The notes beneath the pieces were generated by a model, which saw nothing but the letters and a program-made list of their open reading frames with translations, did not search any database and had not been told where the DNA came from. The position numbers were made by a program, and so were the translations under genes. From Limnohabitans sp040401135 (GTDB lineage: Bacteria > Pseudomonadota > Gammaproteobacteria > Burkholderiales > Burkholderiaceae_C): 64,000 bases of DNA. Of the stretch, positions 42,280 through 51,598 are shown piece by piece; positions within the stretch are counted from its first letter, which is position 1; every line of letters begins with the position of its first letter. Where the stretch lies: the NCBI RefSeq assembly GCF_040401135.1, contig NZ_JBBAOV010000006.1, positions 18,425-82,424 of the forward strand. The letters run 5' to 3'.

Positions 42280-44268
42280 TCAAGATTGTGGCAGGGTAAA
42301 ACTGAACACAGTGCCGCAAGGAAGATTCGGCTGAAAGCGCAAGAGCCCACCATGCTGCTCCACCACGGTGCGGCACAAGCTCAAACCCAAGCCCATGCCT
42401 TCTTGCTTGGTGGTGAAAAACGGCGTGAAGAGTTTTTCGACCACGCCCTCTGGAATGCCATGACCCAAATCGGCCACCGAAAACTCCAACCACCGGCTGC
42501 TGGCCTGGGCGGTTGCGAGGCGCACCGCCAAGGTCAACACTTTATGCGGCGTGTCATCGGCCATGGCTTGCATGCCGTTGCGCGTGAGGTTCAACAACAC
42601 CTGCTCCACCATGGTGCGATCGCACAAGACGGCTGGCAAATCCGACGGACAGTTCACCACCACGCGCACACCGAGTTTGCGGGCTTGCAAAATCACCAGG
42701 GGCATCACGTCATCCAGCAACGCGCGGGGGCTGACGGCCTCGCGCGCTTGGTCTCGACGGCGCACAAAATCGTGCACGCTTTTTATCACTTTACCTGCTC
42801 GCTCGGCCTGTTGACCAATGCGTTGAATGGCGCTGCTCAAGGTCTCCGCCAGTTGCGGGTCTTTGAGTGCCGCGTCTTTCAGCAAGTTCATGCTACCGGT
42901 GGCGTAACTAGAAATAGCGGCCAAGGGTTGATTCAGCTCATGGCTCAAGAGCGAGGCCATTTCGCCCACGGTAGTTAAACGCGCCGTGGCTTGCAAACGC
43001 TCTTGGCTGGCACGCGACATCTCTTCAACGCGGCGTTGCTCGCTCACATCCAAAACAGCCCCCATCCAGCCCGTTTGTTCGCCCATGGCGTTGATGAGGG
43101 GAGCTTCAAAAATCATCACTGGAAAAAGCTCGCCGCTCTTGCGCATGAACACCGATTCAGCGCCCTCGCGCGGCGGCGCATTGCCCGCCAAACGCAGGGC
43201 TTGGCGTTGCCCGTATTCGTCCACCATCTCAGGCGGCCAATAGGGTGCAGGAATGCTTTGGCCAATTAACTCTTTGGCCTCAAACCCCACCATTTCGCAA
43301 AACGCGGGGTTGACATAGGTGATGCGCCCCTCGCTGTCACGCGCACGCAGGCCTGTAACAAGGGAGTCCTCCATTGCTTTGCGAAACGCCAAGGCATCGG
43401 CCAAGTCCAGCTCTACGCGTTGGCGACGGCGCATGTCTCGCGCCAGCATCACCAGCACGGTGACCAGCGCCATGGCCATGGCTGTGACCAAGGCGGTCAG
43501 CACATTGGGGAACAGATCGGGCGCACCGCGCCAACTGTCCATTCGCAGCACCATGGTGTGGCCGGGCAAATCCAACAACTGCTTGGCAATGAAAACCCGC
43601 GTGCCACGGCTCGCCGTGCCGTGCATGGCCAAGCGCGTGCCATCTGATTCGGTGAACGACACCTCTTGGCTGCGGGTGAGTTGCGGACCCACCATGTTGA
43701 CCAAGATTTCGCCCAAGGCGTAAGAGGCGACGGTGTAGCCGGTCAACACGCCATCGGTGAACACCGGCAAGCACAAATCCATGATTTCCAAGCCCAAGCC
43801 ATCGGCTTGCGGCACATAGGCGCTGGCACCATACCCAGGGCCGCTTTGGCGGCGGGCCACGTTGCAGGCTTGCACCACTTCGGGCTGCATCACTGCACGT
43901 CCAAAACGATTGAAGGGGGGTGCACGAAAGGGGGTGTCCACGCTGCTGAGCACACGCAAATCGGTATCGCGCAACTCCAAACGCAACCATTCACGGCGTT
44001 CACGCAGCATGGTGGTGGCCTCTTGCGTCCATGGCACGGTGGCATTTTCGGCATATTGCAAGGCCTGCAAGCTTTGCACATTGCGGGTCAGGGCCGTGCG
44101 AATGTCACCCACCGCATCTGCGGCATCGCGCTCAATTTGGCTTTGTACTTGCGTCACTTCATAACGGCCCGCCAACCACACCAAGGTGCTGAACATCGAC
44201 AGCACCAGAATGACCAGAGCCGCCCACAAAACACGGCGGCGTGTGCGAGGCACAAGGGGGAAAAGCAT
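42280..44268 (-). CDS. PAS-containing sensor histidine kinase (DctS/TtrS-like)
   Basis: A 662-residue membrane kinase. TM1 is WAALVILVLSMFSTLVWLAG, then a periplasmic sensor of roughly 220 residues, TM2 is VLTALVTAMAMALVTVLVML, followed by a PAS domain (GRITYVNPAFCEMVGFEAKE) and the phospho-acceptor region LLSHELNQPLAAISSYATG (His443). The ATPase has N-box LLNLTRNGMQAM, and GHGIPEGVVEKLFTPFFTTK. The ATG at 44268 overlaps the yhdP stop as TGATG, so translation is probably coupled; an upstream ATG at 44301 is possible. The periplasmic sensor could bind a small organic acid, but the ligand is unknown. Confidence 0.9.
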   Translation of the reverse strand: MLFPLVPRTRRRVLWAALVILVLSMFSTLVWLAGRYEVTQVQSQIERDAADAVGDIRTALTRNVQSLQALQYAENATVPWTQEATTMLRERREWLRLELRDTDLRVLSSVDTPFRAPPFNRFGRAVMQPEVVQACNVARRQSGPGYGASAYVPQADGLGLEIMDLCLPVFTDGVLTGYTVASYALGEILVNMVGPQLTRSQEVSFTESDGTRLAMHGTASRGTRVFIAKQLLDLPGHTMVLRMDSWRGAPDLFPNVLTALVTAMAMALVTVLVMLARDMRRRQRVELDLADALAFRKAMEDSLVTGLRARDSEGRITYVNPAFCEMVGFEAKELIGQSIPAPYWPPEMVDEYGQRQALRLAGNAPPREGAESVFMRKSGELFPVMIFEAPLINAMGEQTGWMGAVLDVSEQRRVEEMSRASQERLQATARLTTVGEMASLLSHELNQPLAAISSYATGSMNLLKDAALKDPQLAETLSSAIQRIGQQAERAGKVIKSVHDFVRRRDQAREAVSPRALLDDVMPLVILQARKLGVRVVVNCPSDLPAVLCDRTMVEQVLLNLTRNGMQAMADDTPHKVLTLAVRLATAQASSRWLEFSVADLGHGIPEGVVEKLFTPFFTTKQEGMGLGLSLCRTVVEQHGGLLRFQPNLPCGTVFSFTLPQS

Positions 44269-47200
44269 CAGTCGACCTTGGTCACCCGTGGGTTGGTCCA
44301 AGTGCCATCTACCAAAAACTCATTGGTACCTGCTCGCACCAAGGGTTTGCTCAAAATCATTTGTGCCAAGTAAGTGGTCAAACCAATCAAAGGGTTGATG
44401 GTGGCCACATACAGCGAGGCGGTACCCGCATTGATTTCAGGCACCACCACCACTTTGAGTTTTTGGGTTTCACGCACCAAGTCGGCGCTGCCCTCAATCA
44501 AAGCGCCCGCCACCACGCCCTTCATTTGCAGGTTGTTGGTGGATGCCACGCCTTGGTCAATGCCAATATCGCCACGCACAAAATCAAAGGCAAAGCCGTC
44601 GCTGAACAGGTCGCTGAAATCCAAGGTCAAACGCCGCGGCAAGGCTTGCAAATTGAGCACCCCCAGCAAGCGAGCAGCGCCTGGTTCGGTCTTTAAGAAC
44701 TGCCCTTTTTCTATCGCCAAATGCATCTTGCCGTTCATGCTGGCGTAGTCCAAGGTGATGGGCGAGCCCTGCCAAGACACTTGGCCTTCTAAACGTCCTT
44801 CGCCACGACGAATTGCGCCGGGCGTGCCTAAGCGCGCAAGCAAGTCGCCGCTGTCACGGATGTTCATCACAAAGTTAAATTGAGTTCGGCGCAACACGGG
44901 GCCCTCGGTCGCCCAGTTGCCGGAGGCAGTCAAGCTGGCCTCGGGTAATGTGACATTGAATTTATTCAAACGCCATTCACGCACGGCGTTGGCACCCACA
45001 CGGTTGACGGCTTCAATCTCAAACCGACCTAGTTTTTTGCCGCGCAAGGTCAAATCATTCACCACGATGTCAAGGCCGGGAATGCTGCTGGGCTGCTCGG
45101 TCAACAAGCGTTCGACATCGGCCACCAAACTCGGAGGAATATTCAGATAAGCCAAGCGTGCATAAAGCTGCCCAGGCACGCTGCCGCTGGAGGGTCGCAC
45201 TTCGGCAGAGCCATTGAGCTCATCGGCGCTGATGTTCAAGCGCCACGTGTCTCCCAGACGCGTGCCGCCTACCACCACTTTGTTGATCAGGCGGTCTGTC
45301 GCTTTGATTTGATCGGCTTGCAAGGTAATCATGGTGGGCATGTAGTCTTGCGCCTCGTCACTGCTGGCCTCGCTGCCCACCATCACTTTAGAGGTCGACT
45401 TGCGCGCCATAGGCGACGTGCCCGTCAGTTGCGTGAGTGCGAGCTGCCAAGCATCCACATCCAGCGCTGGCAGCTGCAGGCTCAGGCTCACCGCGTTGTC
45501 GCGCAAGGGCGCCACGTTCGTCACCGATTGGCCCAATGCAATGCCGCCGCGCAAAACCCGCGTGCGTGGCCCGCTTAGATCGCGCACATACATGACCGAC
45601 GCGACACTGTCTAAGGTCACGCTGATTTGGTCTTGCATCACGCGCGCCTTGGGCTGCAAAGATTCACGCGTGAGCTGCGACTCGATGCGCAGGGGCATCT
45701 TTGCAGCCGCGGGCTTGGTCAAAGGGGCGGGCAAATTCAAGGCCATGCCTTTGAGGTCGCTGGTAATCAGCAGCTCAGGCTGGCCGCGGCGCAGGCCCAA
45801 GCTTGCGTTGTAACTGGAGGTACCCGTGGCGCGCTGCGCAAGGCGCGAGACAAGGCCAAGCTCACGCGCCTGTCGCAGGCCCTCGGCTGTCAAATTGCCG
45901 CGGATTTTGAGTTGCAAGGGCGATTGGCCGTCTTTCACGGCAATCGACAAACCGCCCTCCAACACCGCATCGCCGCCCAATAACTGGGCTTGAAGTGATT
46001 TGAGTTGAAAGCCTTGCTCGCTGAACTGCAAGGTGCCTCGCATGCGATTGAGCACCGGCGTCCCAGGCATCACTTGCAAGCCGTTGTCGGCAAACACCAC
46101 GCTACCTTGCACCTTCGACTTGGTCAATTGATCAATCGGCAAGGTCAAGGCCAATTTGTAATTCGCATCACCCGTGGCTTGGCTTTTACTTAACACCGCG
46201 CCCGTTAAATCGTTGAGGGTCGACTTGGCAATCACCTCTAACATTTGCGTCATGGGCCCTTGCGCTTCACCCGTCACGCTGACCACGGGCGCGTCCAATT
46301 TTGGAATCGTTGCCACCACTTTCTGCCATGTCAGTTGAGGAGCGCCAGCCAACTGCGTGTTGCCTTTGAACTGCAAAGTGCCGCGGTCAAACACCAACTC
46401 ACCGTTCAATTCGGTCAGCGCAGGCCAGGCTGGCGCAGGCGCTGTTTTGGCTTTAGAAGGCTCGGGAGCAGGCACGTAGGCGTATTTAACGTGCGTCACC
46501 GGCGCGACGATGCGGAACTCGCCCAAGGCTGGGTTATCAAATGGCATGTCGTGCAAGTCACCCCTCAGACGCATCGTCACACGACTGGCATCTCCCGCTT
46601 GCACCGCATCTCGCACGTAGGCGCGCACATCGGCTGGCAAGGTGTTGGGCAAGTAACGATGCACTTGCGCCACTTTGACGCGGCTCAGCGTGGCGGTTAA
46701 ATCCAACACACCTGGCAAGCGTGATTGGGCTTCGCCTGTTTTCCAATTGCCGCTGAATTGGCCCGCCAAGTCCGCATTTGCCAAGCGGCCTTGGGTGAAC
46801 TGCACCGCCAACGCATCACCTGTGTTTTGCCAAACCATGTGAGCCGACGCTTCTTCTAAGGCAATGCGAGGCTCGTCCAACCCCACGGGCAAGGTCACGC
46901 TGCCGTTAAGAATGTTCACGCTTGCTTTGCCGCCTTTGTGCGTCAGGTCAAATTCAAGCTGCGTGCCCTGCAGGCCCGGCATGTGAGCCAAGGGACTGTC
47001 GGGCAAGGGGTCGCGCCGCATCTCTAACTGTCGCACTTCACCTTTGGCACTGAAGTTCAACAAGGCGTCTTGGGTGTGTTGCCATGTGGCAATGAGCTGC
47101 TCGACTTGGCCTTGCGGTTGCACGCGCGACAGCAGCGCACGCCACGCTTCTGGCAAAGGCAAACGTTGGCTGACTTGTGCAAGAGCCTCCAAGTCCAAGC

Positions 47201-48329
47201 GGTCGGCATTCAGGGTGCCTGATTCAAACGTATCGCCGCGCCAGCTTAAGCGCATCACACCCCCCGGCCAGTGCTCGCCCTCTTGGGTGTCAAACATCAA
47301 GTTTTGACTGCTGACTTCGACCTCACCGTTTTGCCACTGCGCCGCGATTCGGCCTTGCACACGACGCAAAGACAATGGCAATAAATCGGCCCCCAAACGG
47401 GCGTCCACCGCGTCCAACGCCACGTCCGCCGACACGCCCACAGGGGCGCCTTTTTTGACATCGGTTCGAACGTGTAACGCCCCGCGGCCCTCTTGCAAAG
47501 ACAAGCCCCTGTCCATCGACACCCATTGACGCAAAGTGGCGAGATTGACATAGGGCAAATCAGCAATCACCTCGCCCGACCACTGCGTGGTGTCGCCTGC
47601 GCGCTGCCAAGGGACCTGATGAAACTTTCCACGCACAGAAAACCGTTGACCCAACGCCTCGGGCGGTGTGAGGTCGGCACGCATCTCGTGTTGCAACCAC
47701 TGATTCTTGAATGTCAGGTCAACGCCTTGCAGCGTCAACACGGGTGCGCTGGCTTGCGCAGCCGAGGGGCGGCTCTCGTCACGCCAGTGAATCAAGCCAC
47801 CACGCACCACCAGTTTGGGCTGCGAAAAAAACCAGTCAGCACCCTGGCCATCACCCGCTACGCCCGTGTCTATGCCCGACACCCACACATGGCCGGTGGC
47901 ATCGCGGCGAATTTCCAACTCGGGTTGTTCAATCTCGAGCTGCTCTAGCTGGCCCAACAACACGGAGCGCGGCGACACCGCCGCCAGCACACGGGGCAAA
48001 CTCAAAGCCTCTCGACCTTCACGGTCGAACAATTGAATGCGGTTGAGTTCAAAGCTTGGCATCCACCAGCCGCCTTGGACGCTGATGCTGCCGATTTCTA
48101 CGCGCAACCCCAAAGCGCGAGTGGCTTGATGCTGCAGGGCTTCTCGGTAGTCACCAATTCGGGGCACAATGAAAATATGCAAAGCGCTCCAAGCTAGCCA
48201 TACCGCCACCCCAGCAAACGCCAGCAAACCCAAAGCCCAGTGAAGCGCACGTCGCCAAGCTGACTTGGTTTTCAAATCAGCAGCGAGGTTTTCAGGGGTG
48301 GGATTTACAGGGTCTGACAAATGTTTCAT
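44268..48329 (-). CDS. yhdP: YhdP/AsmA-like phospholipid-transport protein
   Basis: A 1353-residue AsmA-like protein. In E. coli, YhdP, TamB and YdbH carry phospholipids to the outer membrane. The N-terminal anchor is WALGLLAFAGVAVWLAWSAL, followed by the conserved VEIGSISVQGGWWMPSFELN. A long periplasmic beta-groove region follows, and the C-terminal AsmA-like part has the conserved KGQFLKTEPGAARLLGVLNL with PRRLTLDFSDLFSDGFAFDF. The ATG at 48329 lies nine bases inside the start of the divergent glnE, so both promoters must lie within the opposite genes. The stop overlaps the kinase start. Confidence 0.92.
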   Translation of the reverse strand: MKHLSDPVNPTPENLAADLKTKSAWRRALHWALGLLAFAGVAVWLAWSALHIFIVPRIGDYREALQHQATRALGLRVEIGSISVQGGWWMPSFELNRIQLFDREGREALSLPRVLAAVSPRSVLLGQLEQLEIEQPELEIRRDATGHVWVSGIDTGVAGDGQGADWFFSQPKLVVRGGLIHWRDESRPSAAQASAPVLTLQGVDLTFKNQWLQHEMRADLTPPEALGQRFSVRGKFHQVPWQRAGDTTQWSGEVIADLPYVNLATLRQWVSMDRGLSLQEGRGALHVRTDVKKGAPVGVSADVALDAVDARLGADLLPLSLRRVQGRIAAQWQNGEVEVSSQNLMFDTQEGEHWPGGVMRLSWRGDTFESGTLNADRLDLEALAQVSQRLPLPEAWRALLSRVQPQGQVEQLIATWQHTQDALLNFSAKGEVRQLEMRRDPLPDSPLAHMPGLQGTQLEFDLTHKGGKASVNILNGSVTLPVGLDEPRIALEEASAHMVWQNTGDALAVQFTQGRLANADLAGQFSGNWKTGEAQSRLPGVLDLTATLSRVKVAQVHRYLPNTLPADVRAYVRDAVQAGDASRVTMRLRGDLHDMPFDNPALGEFRIVAPVTHVKYAYVPAPEPSKAKTAPAPAWPALTELNGELVFDRGTLQFKGNTQLAGAPQLTWQKVVATIPKLDAPVVSVTGEAQGPMTQMLEVIAKSTLNDLTGAVLSKSQATGDANYKLALTLPIDQLTKSKVQGSVVFADNGLQVMPGTPVLNRMRGTLQFSEQGFQLKSLQAQLLGGDAVLEGGLSIAVKDGQSPLQLKIRGNLTAEGLRQARELGLVSRLAQRATGTSSYNASLGLRRGQPELLITSDLKGMALNLPAPLTKPAAAKMPLRIESQLTRESLQPKARVMQDQISVTLDSVASVMYVRDLSGPRTRVLRGGIALGQSVTNVAPLRDNAVSLSLQLPALDVDAWQLALTQLTGTSPMARKSTSKVMVGSEASSDEAQDYMPTMITLQADQIKATDRLINKVVVGGTRLGDTWRLNISADELNGSAEVRPSSGSVPGQLYARLAYLNIPPSLVADVERLLTEQPSSIPGLDIVVNDLTLRGKKLGRFEIEAVNRVGANAVREWRLNKFNVTLPEASLTASGNWATEGPVLRRTQFNFVMNIRDSGDLLARLGTPGAIRRGEGRLEGQVSWQGSPITLDYASMNGKMHLAIEKGQFLKTEPGAARLLGVLNLQALPRRLTLDFSDLFSDGFAFDFVRGDIGIDQGVASTNNLQMKGVVAGALIEGSADLVRETQKLKVVVVPEINAGTASLYVATINPLIGLTTYLAQMILSKPLVRAGTNEFLVDGTWTNPRVTKVD

Positions 48330-51062
48330 GGTGCTAGCAACGTGACCGGAATTATCCCCTCCTCTGTGCCCAATCTGAGTACTTATTCGCGCCTCGTCCA
48401 GCGCCTGCGGCGTCGCTATGCGAATGAATTGCATTTGCTGCCCGAAGGTGCGCCCGTATTGGACACGATGCAGACCTGTTTTAAAGCGCTACGCAAAACC
48501 TACCACTGCGCTGATGCCCTACGCATGCTACGCCAGCTGGTCATGGAGCGCTTGGTGGTGATGGACTGCGAGCAAGGCGCCAGCCTCGAAGTGGTCACCC
48601 GCGCTGTGACCAAGCTGGGTGAGTTCACCCTTGACATTGCCTTTCAAGAAGCCCAAACCCAACTGGACGCCAACCACGGCATACCCATCGCGCCCAGCGG
48701 CGAGCGAGCAGTGCTGTGGATTGTTGGCATGGGCAAATTTGGCGCACGCGAACTGAATGTGTCTAGCGACATCGACCTGATCTATGTGTACGACGAAGAC
48801 GGCGAAACCACGGGTCAGGCCGACGGACGTGGGCGCATCAGCAACCACGACTACTTTGCCAAAGCCGTCAAACTCATTTACGCCTTGATCGGCGATAACA
48901 CTGACCACGGCTTTGTTTTTCGCATGGACTTGGCGCTACGCCCCAACGGCAACTCTGGCCCCAGCGTGGTGTCGCGCCAAGCCTTGGAAGAATATTTCTT
49001 GGTACAGGGACGCGAATGGGAACGCTTTGCATGGCTCAAGAGCCGCGTGGTTGCGCCTTTCAGTGCCAAAGCCAATGCTTTTGAGTTGCGCGACACCGTG
49101 CTGCCTTTTGTATTTCGGCGTTATTTGGACTACCGCGTGTTTGAGTCGCTGCGCAGCTTGCATCAGCAAATTCGCAAACACGCGATCACGCAAAGCGCGG
49201 GACGGCCAGAGCGGGCCAATGATGTGAAGCTGTCACGCGGCGGCATTCGTGAAATTGAGTTCACGGTTCAGCTGCTGCAAGTGGTGCGCGGCGGGCAGTT
49301 TCCCGAGCTGCGCACGAGACCCACGTTGCAAGCATTGCAACGCCTGAGCCAAGCCAACCTCATGCCCGCGGCCACTGCAGAAGCCATGGCCAAGGCCTAT
49401 GTGTTTTTGCGCCAGGTCGAGCACCGCATTCAGTACTTGGACGACCAACAAACCCATGCACTCCCCACCCACGACCAAGACCTGAACTGGCTGGCGCTGA
49501 CCCTGGGCTTTGGCGACAGCTGCGATTTCTTAAGCCAGCTTGATGCGCACCGTGAACTGGTGGCCCACGAGTTTGACCGCTTGCTGGGCTTGGGCGATAA
49601 GGCCGAGCACAGCGGCAACGGCGACTGCAACAGCTGCACACCCAAGCAAGACTATGTGGACTTAACTTCCTTGCTGCCCGACTTAAATGCACGCCTGCGA
49701 GAGCGCGTGATGCACTGGTGTGAACAGCCCCTCATCCGCGCCCTACGCGATGACAGCGTGCAGCGCTTGTTGAAGCTTTTGCAGCGTACCAATGCGTGGA
49801 TCGAAGACGGCCGCATCACTGAAGAAGCGGCCGTGCGTTGGAGCGATTGGATGGAGCCTCTGCTGCGGCGAGAAAGCTATTTGGCTTTGTTGATCGAGCG
49901 CCCGCGTGTGCATGAGCAACTCATGCGTTTGCTCGGCTTAGCGCGTTGGCCCGCCAAGTATTTGCAGCAACACCCCGGCGTGATTGATGAGCTGGCAGGC
50001 GAGGCCTTATTGGCCGAACGCTTTGTGCCAGCCGAGTTTGAAGAAGAGCTAGAGCGGCGCTTGGCCTCGTTGCAATCCACCGGCCAAGCAGACGAAGAAA
50101 CCTTGCTCAACCTGTTGCGCCGCGCCCACCACGCCGAGGTGTTTCGCACCCTGGCGCGTGACGTGGAAGGCCGCATCACAGTGGAACAAGTGGCTGACGA
50201 TTTAAGCGCCTTGGCCGACAGCCTGCTTAAGATCACCAGCCGTTGGGTGTGGCAACACTTCAAACAACGCCATCGCGACGAGCCGCAATTTGCCATCCTC
50301 GCCTATGGCAAGTTGGGCGGCAAAGAGCTGGGCTACGGCAGCGATCTGGACATTGTGTTTGTGTATGAAGACGCACACGAACGTGCGGGCGAAATTTACG
50401 CAGCCTATGTGCGCAAGCTCATCAACTGGCTAACCGTGAAAACGGGCGACGGCGATTTGTACGAGATTGACACCGCGCTTCGCCCCAACGGCAGCTCGGG
50501 TTTGCTGGTGTCCACTTTTGACGCCTATGCCGACTACCAAGGCCAGCGCGGCGACAACACAGCCTGGACATGGGAACACCAAGCTATGACGCGGGCGCGT
50601 TTTTGCCTCGGTGCGGCCGACCTCAAAATACGCTTTGACAGCGTGCGTGCCAGTGTCATCAATGCCAAGCGCGACGTGGCGGCCTTGCGCCAAGAAATTG
50701 TGGCCATGCGCGACAAGATGCGCAGCGCCCATCCCGTGAAACCCAATTTGTTTGACGTCAAGCACAGCGCTGGCGGCATGGTGGATGTGGAGTTTGCTGT
50801 GCAGTTCTTGGTCCTGGCCCATGCGCATCAACAACCTACGCTGTTGGCCAACGTGGGCAACATTGCTTTGTTATTGAACGCTGAACAATCGGGCTTGTTG
50901 CCCGTGGGTGTGGGCGAAGCAGCAGGCAGCGCTTACCGTGAATTACGCCGTGTGCAACACCGCGCGCGCTTGGACGAGCAGCCAACGCAAGTGCCATGCA
51001 CCGAGCTAGACAAAGAATGTGCCGCCATTCAGTCGCTTTGGCTCGCCGTGTTCGGCCACTAA
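48321..51062 (+). CDS. glnE: Bifunctional glutamine synthetase adenylyltransferase/deadenylase
   Basis: GlnE attaches and removes AMP on glutamine synthetase according to PII status. The 913-residue protein has two nucleotidyltransferase domains: GMGKFGARELNVSSDIDLIY (about residue 136, removal half) and AYGKLGGKELGYGSDLDIVF (about residue 660, attachment half), each followed by the matching RPNG motif (ALRPNGNSGPSVVS; ALRPNGSSGLLVST). The N-terminus is a little shorter than in E. coli. The start overlaps yhdP by nine bases; a start farther in is possible. Its stop overlaps the convergent rfaE2 stop by four bases. Confidence 0.95.
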   Translation: MFHGASNVTGIIPSSVPNLSTYSRLVQRLRRRYANELHLLPEGAPVLDTMQTCFKALRKTYHCADALRMLRQLVMERLVVMDCEQGASLEVVTRAVTKLGEFTLDIAFQEAQTQLDANHGIPIAPSGERAVLWIVGMGKFGARELNVSSDIDLIYVYDEDGETTGQADGRGRISNHDYFAKAVKLIYALIGDNTDHGFVFRMDLALRPNGNSGPSVVSRQALEEYFLVQGREWERFAWLKSRVVAPFSAKANAFELRDTVLPFVFRRYLDYRVFESLRSLHQQIRKHAITQSAGRPERANDVKLSRGGIREIEFTVQLLQVVRGGQFPELRTRPTLQALQRLSQANLMPAATAEAMAKAYVFLRQVEHRIQYLDDQQTHALPTHDQDLNWLALTLGFGDSCDFLSQLDAHRELVAHEFDRLLGLGDKAEHSGNGDCNSCTPKQDYVDLTSLLPDLNARLRERVMHWCEQPLIRALRDDSVQRLLKLLQRTNAWIEDGRITEEAAVRWSDWMEPLLRRESYLALLIERPRVHEQLMRLLGLARWPAKYLQQHPGVIDELAGEALLAERFVPAEFEEELERRLASLQSTGQADEETLLNLLRRAHHAEVFRTLARDVEGRITVEQVADDLSALADSLLKITSRWVWQHFKQRHRDEPQFAILAYGKLGGKELGYGSDLDIVFVYEDAHERAGEIYAAYVRKLINWLTVKTGDGDLYEIDTALRPNGSSGLLVSTFDAYADYQGQRGDNTAWTWEHQAMTRARFCLGAADLKIRFDSVRASVINAKRDVAALRQEIVAMRDKMRSAHPVKPNLFDVKHSAGGMVDVEFAVQFLVLAHAHQQPTLLANVGNIALLLNAEQSGLLPVGVGEAAGSAYRELRRVQHRARLDEQPTQVPCTELDKECAAIQSLWLAVFGH

Positions 51063-51562
51063 CCTTGACGAATTTTTTTGACCAGCGCTGTGGTGGAGTA
51101 ACCGTCGACAAACGGAATCGCTTGGGCGCGGCCACCGTAGGCCAGCACCACTTGCGTCTCGGCGAGTTGGCTCATGTCGTAGTCGCCACCTTTGACCAAC
51201 ACATCCGGGCGTAACTCAGAGATGAGCTCAAGGGGGGTGTCTTCGTCAAACCACGTCACCAAGCTCACGGACTCTAAAGCGGCCATCAAGGCGGCACGGT
51301 CTAGCTCGTTGTTGAGGGGGCGGTCTGGCCCTTTGCCCAAACGGCGTGCAGAGGCATCGCTGTTGAGTGCCACCACCAAACTACCGCCCACGCTGCGGGC
51401 TTGCGCCAAATACGAGGCGTGCCCACGGTGCAACACATCAAACACGCCATTGGTAAACACCACGGGGCCCAGTGCACGCAAAGCCGCCACGCGTTGCACC
51501 GCATCTTGGCGTGAGCTTAGTTTTAAAAGAAATGCAGGAGGCAGCAAAGAGGCATCGTTCAT
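51059..51562 (-). CDS. rfaE2: D-glycero-beta-D-manno-heptose 1-phosphate adenylyltransferase
   Basis: This single-domain enzyme makes ADP-heptose for the lipopolysaccharide core. The 167-residue protein has the cytidylyltransferase-like motif TNGVFDVLHRGHASYLAQAR with the HxGH-type site, LVVALNSDASARRLGKG, and the C-terminal DGYSTTALVKKI in place of ISSTxLR. E. coli fuses this to the kinase half (HldE); here it stands alone and the kinase gene is not in view. It is convergent with glnE. Confidence 0.92.
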   Translation of the reverse strand: MNDASLLPPAFLLKLSSRQDAVQRVAALRALGPVVFTNGVFDVLHRGHASYLAQARSVGGSLVVALNSDASARRLGKGPDRPLNNELDRAALMAALESVSLVTWFDEDTPLELISELRPDVLVKGGDYDMSQLAETQVVLAYGGRAQAIPFVDGYSTTALVKKIRQG

Positions 51563-51598
51563 GGTGCGGCAATTCTAAGTTGCGCACTGCCTAAAGCC

